A DNA stretch of 64,000 bases from Raineyella sp. LH-20 (GTDB taxonomy: Bacteria > Actinomycetota > Actinomycetes > Propionibacteriales > Propionibacteriaceae), in NCBI RefSeq assembly GCF_033110965.1, contig NZ_CP137003.1, positions 2,480,001 through 2,544,000 on the forward strand, read 5' to 3'. Positions 16,875 through 24,900 of this stretch are shown in pieces. The first letter of the stretch is position 1. Every line of letters starts with the position of its first letter. The translations under genes and the position numbers were made by a program. The notes below the pieces were generated by a model. It saw nothing but the letters and a program-made list of their open reading frames with translations, was not told the origin of the DNA and made no database searches.

Positions 16875-18155
16875 ATGGCGACCATGCCCGGCCCGCCTCG
16901 ACATGTGCACCTGCTCTCGATGCACACCTCGCCGCTGGCTCAGCCCGGGGTGGGTGATGCCGGCGGCATGAACGTGTACGTCGCCCATCTTGCCGCCGAG
17001 TTGGCGGCCGGCGGCATCCCGGTGACCCTGTGGGCGGCCAGGCTGAGCGAGACCGATCCGCCCCGACGCCGACTCGCCGACCGCCTCGAGGTGCGCCACG
17101 TCACGCTGCCCGGGCTCGCGGACCCCGACAAGAACCAGCTGCGCCACCACGTCGGCGCGTTCGCGGACGCGATCGTCGCGGGCGCCGGCGACGGGTCGGG
17201 GCAGGTCGTGCACGCCCACTACTGGCTGTCCGCGGTGGCCGGGGCCGCGGTGGCCGATCGGCTCGGGGTGCCGCTGGTGACGAGCCTGCACACCAGCGCC
17301 CTGGTGAAGAACCTGCACGCCTCGGTCGGCGAGACCCCCGAGCCCGACTTCCGGATCGCGGGGGAGCGCTACGTCGTCGGTGCCTCCGACGCCCTGGTGG
17401 TCAACACCCCCACCGAGGCGCGCCAACTGCACGAGCTCTATAGGGCGCCGGTCGAGAGCCTGCACGTGATCACCCCGGGCATCGACCCGCACATCCACCA
17501 CCCGGCGCGCGAGGATCCCCGCGACGCCGTGGACGCTGCTGCGGCCGCCGACGCTCGGGTGGAGATCCTGATGGCCGCCCGGCTGCAACCGCTCAAGGGG
17601 CCCGAACTGCTGATCGAGGCGATCCGGCTGCTCGCCCCCGACCGGCTCCCGGTGCACCTGACGATCGTCGGCGACGGCGACCCCGACTACCTGGCCCACC
17701 TGCGCCGCCTGGTCGCCCGCTACGCGCTGGACGCGTCGATCAGCATCGTGCCGGCCGTGCCGGGCCCGCTGCTGGCGGACCGGATGCGGGCCGCGGACAT
17801 CGTCGCCGTGCCGTCCTCCTCGGAGACCTTCGGCCTGGTCGCCCTGGAGGCCCAGGCCTGCGCCACCCCGGTCGTCGCCAGCCGCATCGACGGGCTCACC
17901 GATGCCGTCCGTGACCGTCGGACCGGGGTGTTGGTCGCGGACCGTACGCCTCGGGCCTGGGCCGACGCGCTCCGTGCGCTGGTCCTCGATCCCGCCCGGC
18001 GCCGCGCCCTCGGCAGGGCCGGGGCCGTCCGGGCCGCCGGGATGACCTGGGCGGTCACCGCCGAGCGGATCGCCACGGTCTACGCGTCGGTGCTCCGTCA
18101 CGGTCACCACGCGGCCGTCCCGGTGTCGACCGCCGACGTCCCGGCCTGCTGCTGA
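16875..18155 (+). CDS. mshA: D-inositol-3-phosphate glycosyltransferase (mycothiol biosynthesis)
   Basis: A 426-residue GT-B glycosyltransferase that joins UDP-GlcNAc to inositol phosphate in the first step of mycothiol synthesis. Typical MshA motifs are HTSPLAQPGVGDAGGMNVYV near the N-terminus, VHAHYWLSA, TSLHTSALVKNLHASVGETP, and the donor-site EX7E-type stretch SSSETFGLVALEAQACATPVVAS. The protein ends with ACC. ATG codons at 16875 and 16884 are both possible; TAGCAT at 16871-16876 is a -10 that would make the second one leaderless. The inositol-phosphate synthase gene is the convergent neighbour, so both supply and use of the substrate are encoded together. Confidence 0.93.
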   Translation: MATMPGPPRHVHLLSMHTSPLAQPGVGDAGGMNVYVAHLAAELAAGGIPVTLWAARLSETDPPRRRLADRLEVRHVTLPGLADPDKNQLRHHVGAFADAIVAGAGDGSGQVVHAHYWLSAVAGAAVADRLGVPLVTSLHTSALVKNLHASVGETPEPDFRIAGERYVVGASDALVVNTPTEARQLHELYRAPVESLHVITPGIDPHIHHPAREDPRDAVDAAAAADARVEILMAARLQPLKGPELLIEAIRLLAPDRLPVHLTIVGDGDPDYLAHLRRLVARYALDASISIVPAVPGPLLADRMRAADIVAVPSSSETFGLVALEAQACATPVVASRIDGLTDAVRDRRTGVLVADRTPRAWADALRALVLDPARRRALGRAGAVRAAGMTWAVTAERIATVYASVLRHGHHAAVPVSTADVPACC

Positions 18156-18240
18156 CCGCGCCGCCGACCGGTCGCACCTGGCTGACGCCCCCCTTACAGG
18201 GTCGCCCCCGTCGCCGGTGGGTGTGAGGGCTGGGACGCGA

Positions 18241-18276
18241 CACGGCGGCCACCCGGGGACCCGGATGACCGCCGTG
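18241..18276. terminator. Bidirectional terminator between mshA and the inositol-phosphate synthase gene
   Basis: A 17-base stem (18241-18257 with 18260-18276). Its two mismatches become G-U pairs when read from the minus strand, so it is best suited to ending the minus-strand transcript, 27 bases after that gene's stop. Confidence 0.65.
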
Positions 18277-18303
18277 CGCCGTCGGACCGGCCGACGCGGT
18301 GGC

Positions 18304-19389
18304 TCAGTGCTCGCGCTCACCGCGGATGAACGCCTCGAGGTCCGCCCGGGCGATGTCATCGGCACGCTGCTCCGGCGGGGACTTCATCAGGTAGGCCGCG
18401 GCCGAGGTCAGCGGACCGCCGATGCCGCGGTCCAGACCGATCTTCGCGGCCCGGATGGCGTCGATGATGACGCCGGCGGAGTTGGGGGAGTCCCACACCT
18501 CGAGCTTGTACTCCAGGCTGATCGGCGCATTGCCGAAGCCGTGTCCCTCGAGCCGTACGAACGCGAACTTGCGGTCGTCCAGCCAGCCGACGTAGTCGGA
18601 CGGGCCGATGTGGACGTCCTTCTCGGCGAACTCGTGCTCGACGTTCGAGGTGACCGCCTGAGTCTTGGAGATCTTCTTGGACTCCAGCCGGTCGCGCTCC
18701 AGCATGTTCTTGAAGTCCATGTTGCCGCCGACGTTCAGCTGGTACGTACGGTCGACGACGTAGCCACGCTGCTCGAACAGGTGCGCCAGCACCCGGTGGG
18801 TGATGGTGGCGCCCACCTGCGACTTGATGTCGTCGCCGATGATCGGCAGCCCGGCGTCGGCGAACTTCTGCGCCCACTCCGGGGTCCCGGCGATGAAGAC
18901 GGGCAGGGCGTTGACGAAGGCACAGCCGGCGTCGATCGCGCACTGCGCGTAGAAGCGGTCGGCCTGCTCGGAGCCGACCGGCAGGTACGAGACCAGGACG
19001 TCGACCTCGGCGGCCTTCAGCGCGGCGACGACGTCGACCGGTGCGGCGTCCGACTCGGTGATGGTCTCGCGGTAGTACTTGCCGAGGCCGTCCAGGGTGT
19101 GGCCACGCTGCACGGTGACGCCGGTCGGCGGCACCTCGCAGATCCGCATGGTGTTGTTCTCGCTCGCGTCGATGGCGTCGGCCAGGTCGAGCCCGACCTT
19201 GGCGGCATCGACATCGAAGGCAGCGACGAACGTCACGTCGTTGACGTGGTAGTCGCCGAAGCAGACATGCATCAGGCCGGGGACGGTGTCGCTCGGGTCG
19301 GCGTCACGGTAGAAGCGCACGCCCTGGACCAGGGACGACGCACAGTTACCGACGCCCACGATGGCGACACGGATCGGGTGTTCGGACAC
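18304..19389 (-). CDS. ino1: Inositol-3-phosphate (myo-inositol-1-phosphate) synthase
   Basis: A 361-residue NAD-dependent enzyme converting glucose-6-phosphate to inositol phosphate, the precursor of mycothiol and phosphatidylinositol. It begins [23 protein letters not shown] (NAD-binding glycine motif VGVGNCASS), and contains [39 protein letters not shown] and the catalytic-region [31 protein letters not shown]. These match the actinobacterial Ino1 type, which is about 360 residues. The GTG start has AAGGAG five bases upstream. It is divergent from hemW and convergent with mshA. Confidence 0.95.
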   Translation of the reverse strand: MSEHPIRVAIVGVGNCASSLVQGVRFYRDADPSDTVPGLMHVCFGDYHVNDVTFVAAFDVDAAKVGLDLADAIDASENNTMRICEVPPTGVTVQRGHTLDGLGKYYRETITESDAAPVDVVAALKAAEVDVLVSYLPVGSEQADRFYAQCAIDAGCAFVNALPVFIAGTPEWAQKFADAGLPIIGDDIKSQVGATITHRVLAHLFEQRGYVVDRTYQLNVGGNMDFKNMLERDRLESKKISKTQAVTSNVEHEFAEKDVHIGPSDYVGWLDDRKFAFVRLEGHGFGNAPISLEYKLEVWDSPNSAGVIIDAIRAAKIGLDRGIGGPLTSAAAYLMKSPPEQRADDIARADLEAFIRGEREH

Positions 19390-19530
19390 GTTTCTCCTTG
19401 CTGTACGAGGCCCGCACCCGCACTCGGTCCCGGGCACGGTGGGCCCCGGTCGATAGGAAGCTCCGACAGTGGAGTATTCCATGCGCGGCGCGGGGCGGCA
19501 GAATGGTCCGGACGAGAGAGGAACACCCCG

Positions 19531-20760
19531 ATGCCATCCACGCTGCCCGACGGCGATCCGGTGCCCGCGGACGGAACACTGCCGGTGTCCGCGCTCGCCG
19601 ACCTGGCCCGGCGGCCGTTCGAGATCTACCTCCACGTGCCGTTCTGCACCACCCGGTGCGGCTACTGCGACTTCAACACCTACACCGCCGACCAGCTCGG
19701 CACCGCCCCGGGCGCCACCCGCGGGACGTACATGGACGCTGCCCTCACCGAGCTGGCGCTGGCCCGCCGGGTGCTCGGGCCCGACGCCCCGGCGGTGTCC
19801 ACCGTCTTCGTCGGCGGCGGGACGCCCACCCTGCTGCCGGCCGGCGACCTGGTCCGCTTCCTCGACGGCGTACGTGACACCTTCGGACTCGCGGCGGGGG
19901 CCGAGGTCACCACCGAGGCCAACCCGGAGTCGATCGACGCCGAGGGGCTCGCCGAACTCGCCGAGGGCGGCTTCACCCGGATCTCCTTCGGCATGCAGTC
20001 CGCCGACGAGCAGGTGTTGCGGCTGCTGGATCGGGTGCACACGCCCGGCCGGGCCGCCGAGATGGTCGGGCTGGCCCGTGAGGCCGGCTTCCGGCACGTC
20101 TCACTCGACCTGATCTACGGCACGCCGGGGGAGAGCATCGACTCCTGGCGGCGCAGTCTGCGGACGGCGCTGGCCGCCGGCCCCGATCACCTGTCCGCGT
20201 ACGCGCTGATCGTCGAGGAGGGCACCCGTTTCGCCGTCCGGGTGCGGCGCGGCGAGATCGCGATGACCGATGACGACGACCTGGCTGACAAGTATCTGGT
20301 CGCCGAGGAGGAACTGACCGCCGCCGGCCTGTCCTGGTACGAGGTGAGCAACTGGGCGCGGACCCCTGACGATCGCTGCCACCACAACCTCGGCTACTGG
20401 CGGGCCGCCGACTGGTGGGGGATCGGTCCGGGCGCGCACAGCCACATCGGCGGCGTACGGTTCTGGAACCGTAAGCACCCCGCGGCGTACGCCCGGGCGC
20501 TGGCCGAGGGACGTACGCCCGCGCAGGGCCGCGAGATCCTCACCGCCGAGCAGTGTCGGGTGGAGCGGGTGCTGCTCGAGCTGCGGCTGGCCGACGGACT
20601 GTCGCTCGAGGTGCTCACCGCGACCGAGGCCCGACGGGTGCCCGACCTGGTCGTCCGCGGGCTGGCCAATGTCCACGAGGCTGCCGGACAGGAGCAGCTT
20701 GTCCTCACCCTACGCGGACGCTTGCTGGCCGACGGGATCGTTCGCGACCTGTTGGATTGA
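19531..20760 (+). CDS. hemW: HemW heme chaperone (radical SAM, HemN-like)
   Basis: A 409-residue radical-SAM protein. The [4Fe-4S] cysteines C39, C43 and C46 sit in [19 protein letters not shown], and [14 protein letters not shown] plus [10 protein letters not shown] mark the SAM-binding barrel. The [12 protein letters not shown] and [12 protein letters not shown] segments in the C-terminal half are typical of HemW. This family was long annotated as coproporphyrinogen oxidase but carries heme for insertion into proteins; it lacks the extra N-terminal cysteine of true HemN. The ATG at 19531 is chosen because homology begins just after it; the longer frame from 18217 is antisense to ino1. Confidence 0.93.
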   Translation: MPSTLPDGDPVPADGTLPVSALADLARRPFEIYLHVPFCTTRCGYCDFNTYTADQLGTAPGATRGTYMDAALTELALARRVLGPDAPAVSTVFVGGGTPTLLPAGDLVRFLDGVRDTFGLAAGAEVTTEANPESIDAEGLAELAEGGFTRISFGMQSADEQVLRLLDRVHTPGRAAEMVGLAREAGFRHVSLDLIYGTPGESIDSWRRSLRTALAAGPDHLSAYALIVEEGTRFAVRVRRGEIAMTDDDDLADKYLVAEEELTAAGLSWYEVSNWARTPDDRCHHNLGYWRAADWWGIGPGAHSHIGGVRFWNRKHPAAYARALAEGRTPAQGREILTAEQCRVERVLLELRLADGLSLEVLTATEARRVPDLVVRGLANVHEAAGQEQLVLTLRGRLLADGIVRDLLD

Positions 20761-21453
20761 GGGGTGCGCGGCGGATCGTCCATCAGCGGGCAGGGGACGT
20801 TCTCGGGTGATCGGCAGCGTGGCGTGGACGATCCAGGTGTCGTCGTGAGGCCCGACGTCGGCGGTGCCGCTCCAGGCGCGGGCGCGTTCGCAGATGCCCT
20901 GGATGCCCAGGTGCGCGGCGGGGGTCTGGGGGGCGGTCGCGCCCAGTCGAGAGACGACCTCGATGGTGACGGTGCTATCGCTTGTGGTGAGGCCGATGCT
21001 GCAGGGGGAGTTGCGTGGCGAGTAGCGGATGATGTTGGTCACCGACTCCTGCAGGATGCGCATGACGGCCAAGGAGAGGGCTCGGGGGACCGCGGTGGTG
21101 GAGTCGATCCGCGTGGTCGGGGTGCGTCCACTGTTGCGGAGTGCCTGGGCGAGGTCGCTGACCTCCGCGGCTAGGTCGAGTGGTGGACCCGGAAGGGCGC
21201 CGCGTGGGCCGATGGCGGATCGGAGTTGCACGAGGAGGCCGCCGAGGTCGTAGAGGCCGTCGGCGGCTTGGGTGGTGACGCGGTTCAATGCTTCGGCCAG
21301 TTGCTGGGGCGGGTCCGTGGGGAAGTAACCCACTGCGGTGTCGTGGATGGTGGTGAGTCGGTGGGAGAGGATGTCGTGGAGGTCGCGGCTAAGGGTGGAT
21401 CCTTCTTCTTCGGCGGTGGCGCGTGCTCGCCGTTCTTCATCTTCAACCCTTAC
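20710..21453 (-). pseudogene. 5'-truncated two-component histidine kinase
   Basis: The open frame encodes the last two thirds of a NarL-type sensor kinase. The phosphoacceptor region is readable as EEGSTLSRDLHDILSHRLTT (HisKA_3, with DLHD), followed by an ATPase domain with RILQESVTNIIRYSP (N box) and LGIQGICERARAW. However, a TAA stop at 21454-21456 precedes it, and there is no ATG, GTG or TTG between that stop and the phosphoacceptor histidine; the first GTG (21333) lies after it. The sensor domain is absent and the DxGxG box is not recognisable (EVVSRLGATAP). The frame ends inside the 3' end of hemW. It looks like a decayed remnant rather than an active kinase. Confidence 0.65.
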
Positions 21454-21511
21454 TTATGTCAAAGAGACAAACCCGGATTCGATCGGTACGGGCTGTTGGC
21501 AGGGGCGCGGT

Positions 21512-21517
21512 TATAAT
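21512..21517 (+). promoter_or_regulatory. Consensus -10 hexamer TATAAT in the accessory island
   Basis: A perfect TATAAT in an otherwise GC-rich genome. No matching -35 is found at 16-18 bases; TTGGCA at 21496 is only 10 bases away. It would drive the small ORF at 21527 or 21590 and possibly the membrane protein gene. Confidence 0.4.
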
Positions 21518-21589
21518 ACGAGCGGCGTGGAGGTCTGGAACGGGATGGGGTGTGGTGACGGCGCCTACACGGTTCACTGGGGGAACGTG

Positions 21590-21658
21590 ATGTCTGTTCC
21601 TTCTGTGAAGGTCTCGGCCGTCGGTGTGGTTGGGTTTTCTGGTTCGTTCAGGCACTGA
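21590..21658 (+). CDS. Candidate micropeptide (22 residues)
   Basis: A very short frame starting at ATG with GGGGGA five bases upstream. The peptide begins MSVPSVKVSAVGVV and ends FSGSFRH: mostly hydrophobic, with a basic C-terminus. An in-frame GTG at 21527 would give a 43-residue form including the Trp/Cys/Gly-rich stretch VWNGMGCGDGAYTVHWGN. It lies behind a TATAAT hexamer and is followed by a perfect hairpin. Short hydrophobic peptides next to sensor kinases are sometimes signals or toxins, but there is no direct evidence here; it may be a chance frame. Confidence 0.25.
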   Translation: MSVPSVKVSAVGVVGFSGSFRH

Positions 21659-21663
21659 TCTGT

Positions 21664-21686
21664 TCCTGTCGAATATTTCGACAGGA
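21664..21686. promoter_or_regulatory. Perfect inverted repeat, 10-base arms and 3-base loop
   Basis: TCCTGTCGAA (21664-21673) and TTCGACAGGA (21677-21686) form a perfect repeat around TAT. It lies just after the micropeptide stop and 75 bases before the membrane protein start. It could be an attenuating hairpin or a dimeric operator; the AT-rich centre and symmetric arms favour a protein-binding site. Confidence 0.5.
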
Positions 21687-21760
21687 TGGTCTCCTGGGCG
21701 CCGGGGGTGCGGGCGCATCCTCGGCACCCTTCCAGGGTCGGATTGGCGGTGGAGGGAAGA

Positions 21761-22183
21761 ATGGGGTGGCGACGTTTCGTTACTTTCGGTGGGATTCTGT
21801 TGATCCTTAGTGTTGTGATGATGTGGTTGTCCGTTGTGGCCGCGGGCACGCAGTCTCCGCCGCTGATCTACCCCTTCTGGGTGAGTACTGTCGCCACTTG
21901 GAGTGTGCCGCTGGCGCTCGCCATAGGAAATATGCTTCTCGGTATTGGGATCATCCTCGGCGGGGTGTCCAGGGCCGGATGGTCAAGGCGGTCGGTGGTG
22001 GTCGGCGTCGCTCTACTGGTGGCATACATCCCCCTTATGCGTTTGGTCAGTTCTGTTAGTCTGGCTGCTGCCTTGCCACTGTGGCTCGTGGTGGCGGGCC
22101 GGCTCGCGGCCTCGTTTGCACTTGCCAGTGGCACGACACTGCTCGCCGTGGGAATCGTGTTGGCGCGACTCCATCGGACTTGA
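21761..22183 (+). CDS. Small four-helix membrane protein of unknown function
   Basis: A 140-residue hydrophobic protein with four predicted membrane segments: FVTFGGILLILSVVMMWLSV (about 6-25), WSVPLALAIGNMLLGIGIIL (about 47-66), VVVGVALLVAYIPLMRLVS (about 77-95) and a final stretch to residue 136 ending VGIVLARLHRT. The start ATG has a strong ribosome binding site (GGAGGGAAG, about five bases upstream). Base composition is less GC-rich than that of neighbours and codons such as ATT, CTT and TTG are more frequent, consistent with acquired DNA. No family is recognised. An immunity or transport role beside the candidate micropeptide is speculation. Confidence 0.6.
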   Translation: MGWRRFVTFGGILLILSVVMMWLSVVAAGTQSPPLIYPFWVSTVATWSVPLALAIGNMLLGIGIILGGVSRAGWSRRSVVVGVALLVAYIPLMRLVSSVSLAAALPLWLVVAGRLAASFALASGTTLLAVGIVLARLHRT

Positions 22184-22203
22184 TAGCCGCGCGGGCAGAG
22201 ACT

Positions 22204-22248
22204 AAGTGCGGGGGCCGAGCGCGTTCTGCAATCCGCTCGACCCCACTT
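22204..22248 (+). terminator. Hairpin after the small membrane protein gene
   Basis: AAGTG pairs with CACTT at the base and CGAGCG with CGCTCG inside, with a GGGG/CCCC section between. It begins 21 bases after the stop codon. A second hairpin (GACATCACC with GGTGATGTC, 22272-22304) follows. The remaining gap to 22439 holds only the DUF3097 promoter. Confidence 0.55.
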
Positions 22249-22439
22249 ATGCGGACCAGGGTCGCGGGCGCGACATCACCTGGGCGGCCGTTCCCGGTGA
22301 TGTCCCGACGCCGACGCCGCCGGCAGACGTCCTTGTCCTAAGGATGATTCGGGGCGACTGAGTCTGTGCCGGGATAGCCTTTCGGCGACAACCGGGTGTC
22401 GACCGCCACAGCCGTCGGACACGGGCATAGCCTCTGACC

Positions 22440-23297
22440 ATGCCCACGAGCAGATACCCCACCGACGTGCTGGCCGCCGGAGCCCAGCGGAGCCGGCGGA
22501 CGACGCCCTCCCGTGACGAGGTGGTGCGGTCCGGGCTGGTGATCGAGGATCCCGCCAGCGGTTTCTGCGGCGCCGTGGTGCGCTGGGAGAACGGTCTGGT
22601 GGTCCTGGAGGACCGCAAGGGCCGCCGTCGCTCGTTCCCGGTCGGCCCGGGCTTCCTGCTCGAGGGTGAGCCGGTGACCCTGAAGTTGCCGCGGCGCACC
22701 GGCGCCCGGCCCACCCACACCCGTTCCGGCTCACGGGTCGGCCCGACGGAGTCCGCCAAGGTCGCGTTGCCCAGCCGGATCTACGTCGAGGGCCGCCACG
22801 ACGCCGAGCTGGTCGAGAAGGTCTGGGGCGACGACCTGCGCCACGTCGGCGTCGTCGTCGAGTACATGGGCGGCATGGACGACCTGCCGGCCATCGTCAC
22901 CGAGTTCGCACCCGGCAAGGGCCACCGGCTGGGCGTGCTGGTCGACCACTTGGTGCCCGGCACCAAGGAGTCGCGGATCGTCGAGCAGGTCGCTGCCGGC
23001 CCGTGGGGCGACTACGTGTTCGTCACCGGCCACCGCTACATCGATATCTGGGAGGCGGTGAAACCCTCCCGACTGGGGATCAAGGAGTGGCCGCGGATCC
23101 CGCGCGGCACCGACTGGAAGCACGGGGTGTGTGCCGCGATGGGCTGGCCGCACAAGGACCAGGCCGACATCGCCCGGGCCTGGCAGCTGATCCTGTCCCG
23201 GGTCGGCAACTGGAACGATCTCGACCCCGGCCTGCTCCGCGAGGTCGAGCGGCTGATCGACTTCGTCACCCAGGACCACCTCGACACGGAGAGCTGA
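22440..23297 (+). CDS. DUF3097 family protein
   Basis: A 285-residue protein of an actinobacterial family of unknown role, here between hemW and hrcA. The N-terminal part (about 20-90) looks like a small beta-barrel region (GFCGAVVRWENGLVVLEDRKGRRRSFP). The core resembles a Toprim-like fold: SRIYVEGRHDAELVEKVWGDDLR and VVVEYMGGMDDLPAIV, followed by RLGVLVDHLVPGTKES and DYVFVTGHRYIDIWEAVKP. Toprim domains occur in nucleases and primases, so action on nucleic acid is possible but unproven. TAGCCT at 22428-22433 ends six bases before the ATG, so the message is probably leaderless. Confidence 0.88.
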   Translation: MPTSRYPTDVLAAGAQRSRRTTPSRDEVVRSGLVIEDPASGFCGAVVRWENGLVVLEDRKGRRRSFPVGPGFLLEGEPVTLKLPRRTGARPTHTRSGSRVGPTESAKVALPSRIYVEGRHDAELVEKVWGDDLRHVGVVVEYMGGMDDLPAIVTEFAPGKGHRLGVLVDHLVPGTKESRIVEQVAAGPWGDYVFVTGHRYIDIWEAVKPSRLGIKEWPRIPRGTDWKHGVCAAMGWPHKDQADIARAWQLILSRVGNWNDLDPGLLREVERLIDFVTQDHLDTES

Positions 23298-23440
23298 CCA
23301 GCTGGCGCGGTGGATCGCCCCGCCGCGGCGGCCGGGTCGCGGCTGCGGCTGCGGCTGCCGGCAGTGGGCGGCTGCCGGCGGCAGTGGCTACCGCGATGGG
23401 CTGCTGTCCCGGCCGGCGTGCCGTGTGAAAGGGTGGAGGC

Positions 23441-24274
23441 ATGGTGGCACCCCGCGAGCTCTCCACAGACCAGATCCTCGAGATCATCCAGCAGGTCGCC
23501 GACGAGGTGATCCGTCCCCGGTTCCGCGCCCTCAGCAGCGACGAGATCGCCGAGAAGGGGCCGGGTGACCTGGTCACCGTCGCCGACCGGGAGTCGGAGC
23601 TGCGACTGACCGAGATCCTGTCCCACGCCTACCCGGACGCCCTGATCATCGGCGAGGAGGCCACCGCCGCCAACCCGGGCCTGCCGCCGCACCTGCTGGG
23701 CGCTGCCCACGGCTTCACCATCGATCCGGTCGACGGCACCAAGAACTTCGTCGCCGGCAAGGAGGACTACGCCGTGATGATCGGCGAGGTCCGCAACGGC
23801 CGCACGGTCCGTGCCTGGATCTGGCAGCCGGAGTACGCCACCGCCTACGTCGCCGTCCGCGGCGAGGGGGTCACCCGCAACGGCGAGCAGATCACTCGCG
23901 GGCTCCCCACCGTGGACCCGGCCGGCTGGCGCGGCCGTTCGGCCCGAGTGGTGATCCAGGAACGTACGGCCGACGCCGCCCTGCCGCAGATCACCACCAG
24001 TGCGTTGTGCTGCGGCGTCGACTACCCCAAGCTCGTCGCCGGCGAGACCGACTTCATCGTCTACGGCCGCCCCCGCCCGTGGGACCACGTCCCCGGCCTG
24101 CTGATGGTCGAGGAGATCGGCGGCACCGCGCTGCTCACCGACGGTTCGGCGTACGTCCCCGGGGTGGACGGCTTCGGGATGGTCGTCGGCGCCACCGAGC
24201 CGCTCGCCGCCTCGGTGCGCACCGCACTCGGCGGGCGCCTCGGCACCCGGCCGACCCCCGTCCAGGCGGAGTGA
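23441..24274 (+). CDS. Inositol monophosphatase family protein
   Basis: A 277-residue Mg2+-dependent phosphatase of the IMPase/FIG superfamily. Metal-site motifs are visible in order: LIIGEEA, DPVDGTKNF (the DPxDGTxNF signature) and WDHVPGLLMVEEIGG near the C-terminus. Substrates in this family include inositol phosphates, histidinol phosphate and 3'-phosphoadenosine nucleotides; the sequence alone does not distinguish them. Given Ino1 and MshA nearby, dephosphorylation of inositol phosphate is one option. The start has GGAGG four bases upstream. DUF3097 precedes it on the same strand by 143 bases. Confidence 0.88.
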   Translation: MVAPRELSTDQILEIIQQVADEVIRPRFRALSSDEIAEKGPGDLVTVADRESELRLTEILSHAYPDALIIGEEATAANPGLPPHLLGAAHGFTIDPVDGTKNFVAGKEDYAVMIGEVRNGRTVRAWIWQPEYATAYVAVRGEGVTRNGEQITRGLPTVDPAGWRGRSARVVIQERTADAALPQITTSALCCGVDYPKLVAGETDFIVYGRPRPWDHVPGLLMVEEIGGTALLTDGSAYVPGVDGFGMVVGATEPLAASVRTALGGRLGTRPTPVQAE

Positions 24275-24308
24275 GACGCTCTCCGCCGATCCCGCTGTCA
24301 TGACGCTT

Positions 24309-24336
24309 TTGTACATTTCAGCGATCTACGTACGCT
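24309..24336 (+). promoter_or_regulatory. Promoter of the toxin-antitoxin pair
   Basis: TTGTAC (24309-24314), 16 bases, then TACGCT (24331-24336), ending six bases before the antitoxin ATG, so a leaderless transcript is predicted. The palindromes TGTACA and CGTACG lie within or beside it and could be autoregulatory operator elements. Confidence 0.5.
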
Positions 24337-24342
24337 GGGCCC

Positions 24343-24609
24343 ATGACGGAGATGACCGTGAGCGAGGCTCGGGCGCGCCTGGCCGACGTTGTGGACGAGG
24401 CTCGTGTCGCGCATGACCCGGTGTTCCTGACCAGGCGCGGCCGGCGGGTCGCCGCTGTCATCGACGCCGAGCAGCTGGAGCAGCTGCTGGAAGACGCTGA
24501 GGATCTGGCTGATATTCAGGCATCCGCTGAAGCTCGCGCTGAGATGGTCGACACCGGCGAGGCGGCGATCCCGTGGGATCAGGTCAAGGCCGACCTCGGG
24601 TTGGTGTGA
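24343..24609 (+). CDS. Phd/YefM-type antitoxin
   Basis: An 88-residue antitoxin. The N-terminal DNA-binding fold is typical: MTVSEARARLADVVDEARV, then DPVFLTRRGRRVAAVIDAEQLEQLLE. The C-terminal part (about 55-88), acidic and probably unstructured when free, would wrap and neutralise the RelE-type toxin encoded next. The two genes overlap by four bases (GTGA), the normal arrangement. Such antitoxins, alone and with toxin, repress their own promoter. Confidence 0.92.
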   Translation: MTEMTVSEARARLADVVDEARVAHDPVFLTRRGRRVAAVIDAEQLEQLLEDAEDLADIQASAEARAEMVDTGEAAIPWDQVKADLGLV

Positions 24610-24878
24610 CAGCACCGATGTATCGGATCGAGGTCGCGCCGGCCGCTGCGCGTCAGCTCCGCAAGCTCGACCAGGTGGCTCGACGCCGCGTTCAGGCCGC
24701 GATCGAGCTGCTTGCCGGCGATCCCCGCCCGCCCGGCGCCAAGACGCTCGTGGGCGGTGAGGGGGAGTGGCGCGTCCGTACCGGCGACCACCGCATCGTC
24801 TACGAGATCCACGACCAGGTGCTCGTCGTTCTGGTCCTCGCGGTCGGCCACCGCCGGGAGGTCTACCGTCACCGGTGA
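24606..24878 (+). CDS. RelE/ParE-family toxin
   Basis: A 90-residue (from GTG) or 86-residue (from ATG 24618) protein of the RelE superfamily. It begins MYRIEVAPAAARQLRKLDQ, continues with IELLAGDPRPPGAKTLVG and ends with WRVRTGDHRIVYEIHDQVLVVLVLAVGHRREVYR, which match the RelE core and its C-terminal basic His/Arg residues. RelE members cut mRNA in the ribosomal A site, while ParE members poison gyrase; the ending GHRREVY favours RelE. It is directly coupled to the Phd-type antitoxin. Confidence 0.92.
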   Translation: MTAPMYRIEVAPAAARQLRKLDQVARRRVQAAIELLAGDPRPPGAKTLVGGEGEWRVRTGDHRIVYEIHDQVLVVLVLAVGHRREVYRHR

Positions 24879-24900
24879 TCCGACGTCGGGCCCGCGCAGC

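Noticed and set aside
18217-19530. N-terminal 438 codons of the long frame that ends with hemW
   Set aside because: They are antisense to the inositol-phosphate synthase gene; HemW homology begins only after 19531.
21496-21517. TTGGCA and TATAAT as a full sigma-A promoter
   Set aside because: The gap is only 10 bases, too short for a functional pair; only the -10 was kept.
21443-21727. Minus-strand frame of 94 codons that could be the lost 5' end of the kinase
   Set aside because: Its residues are Pro/Arg/His-rich with no membrane or sensor pattern, and it ends in TGA before the kinase part in another frame.
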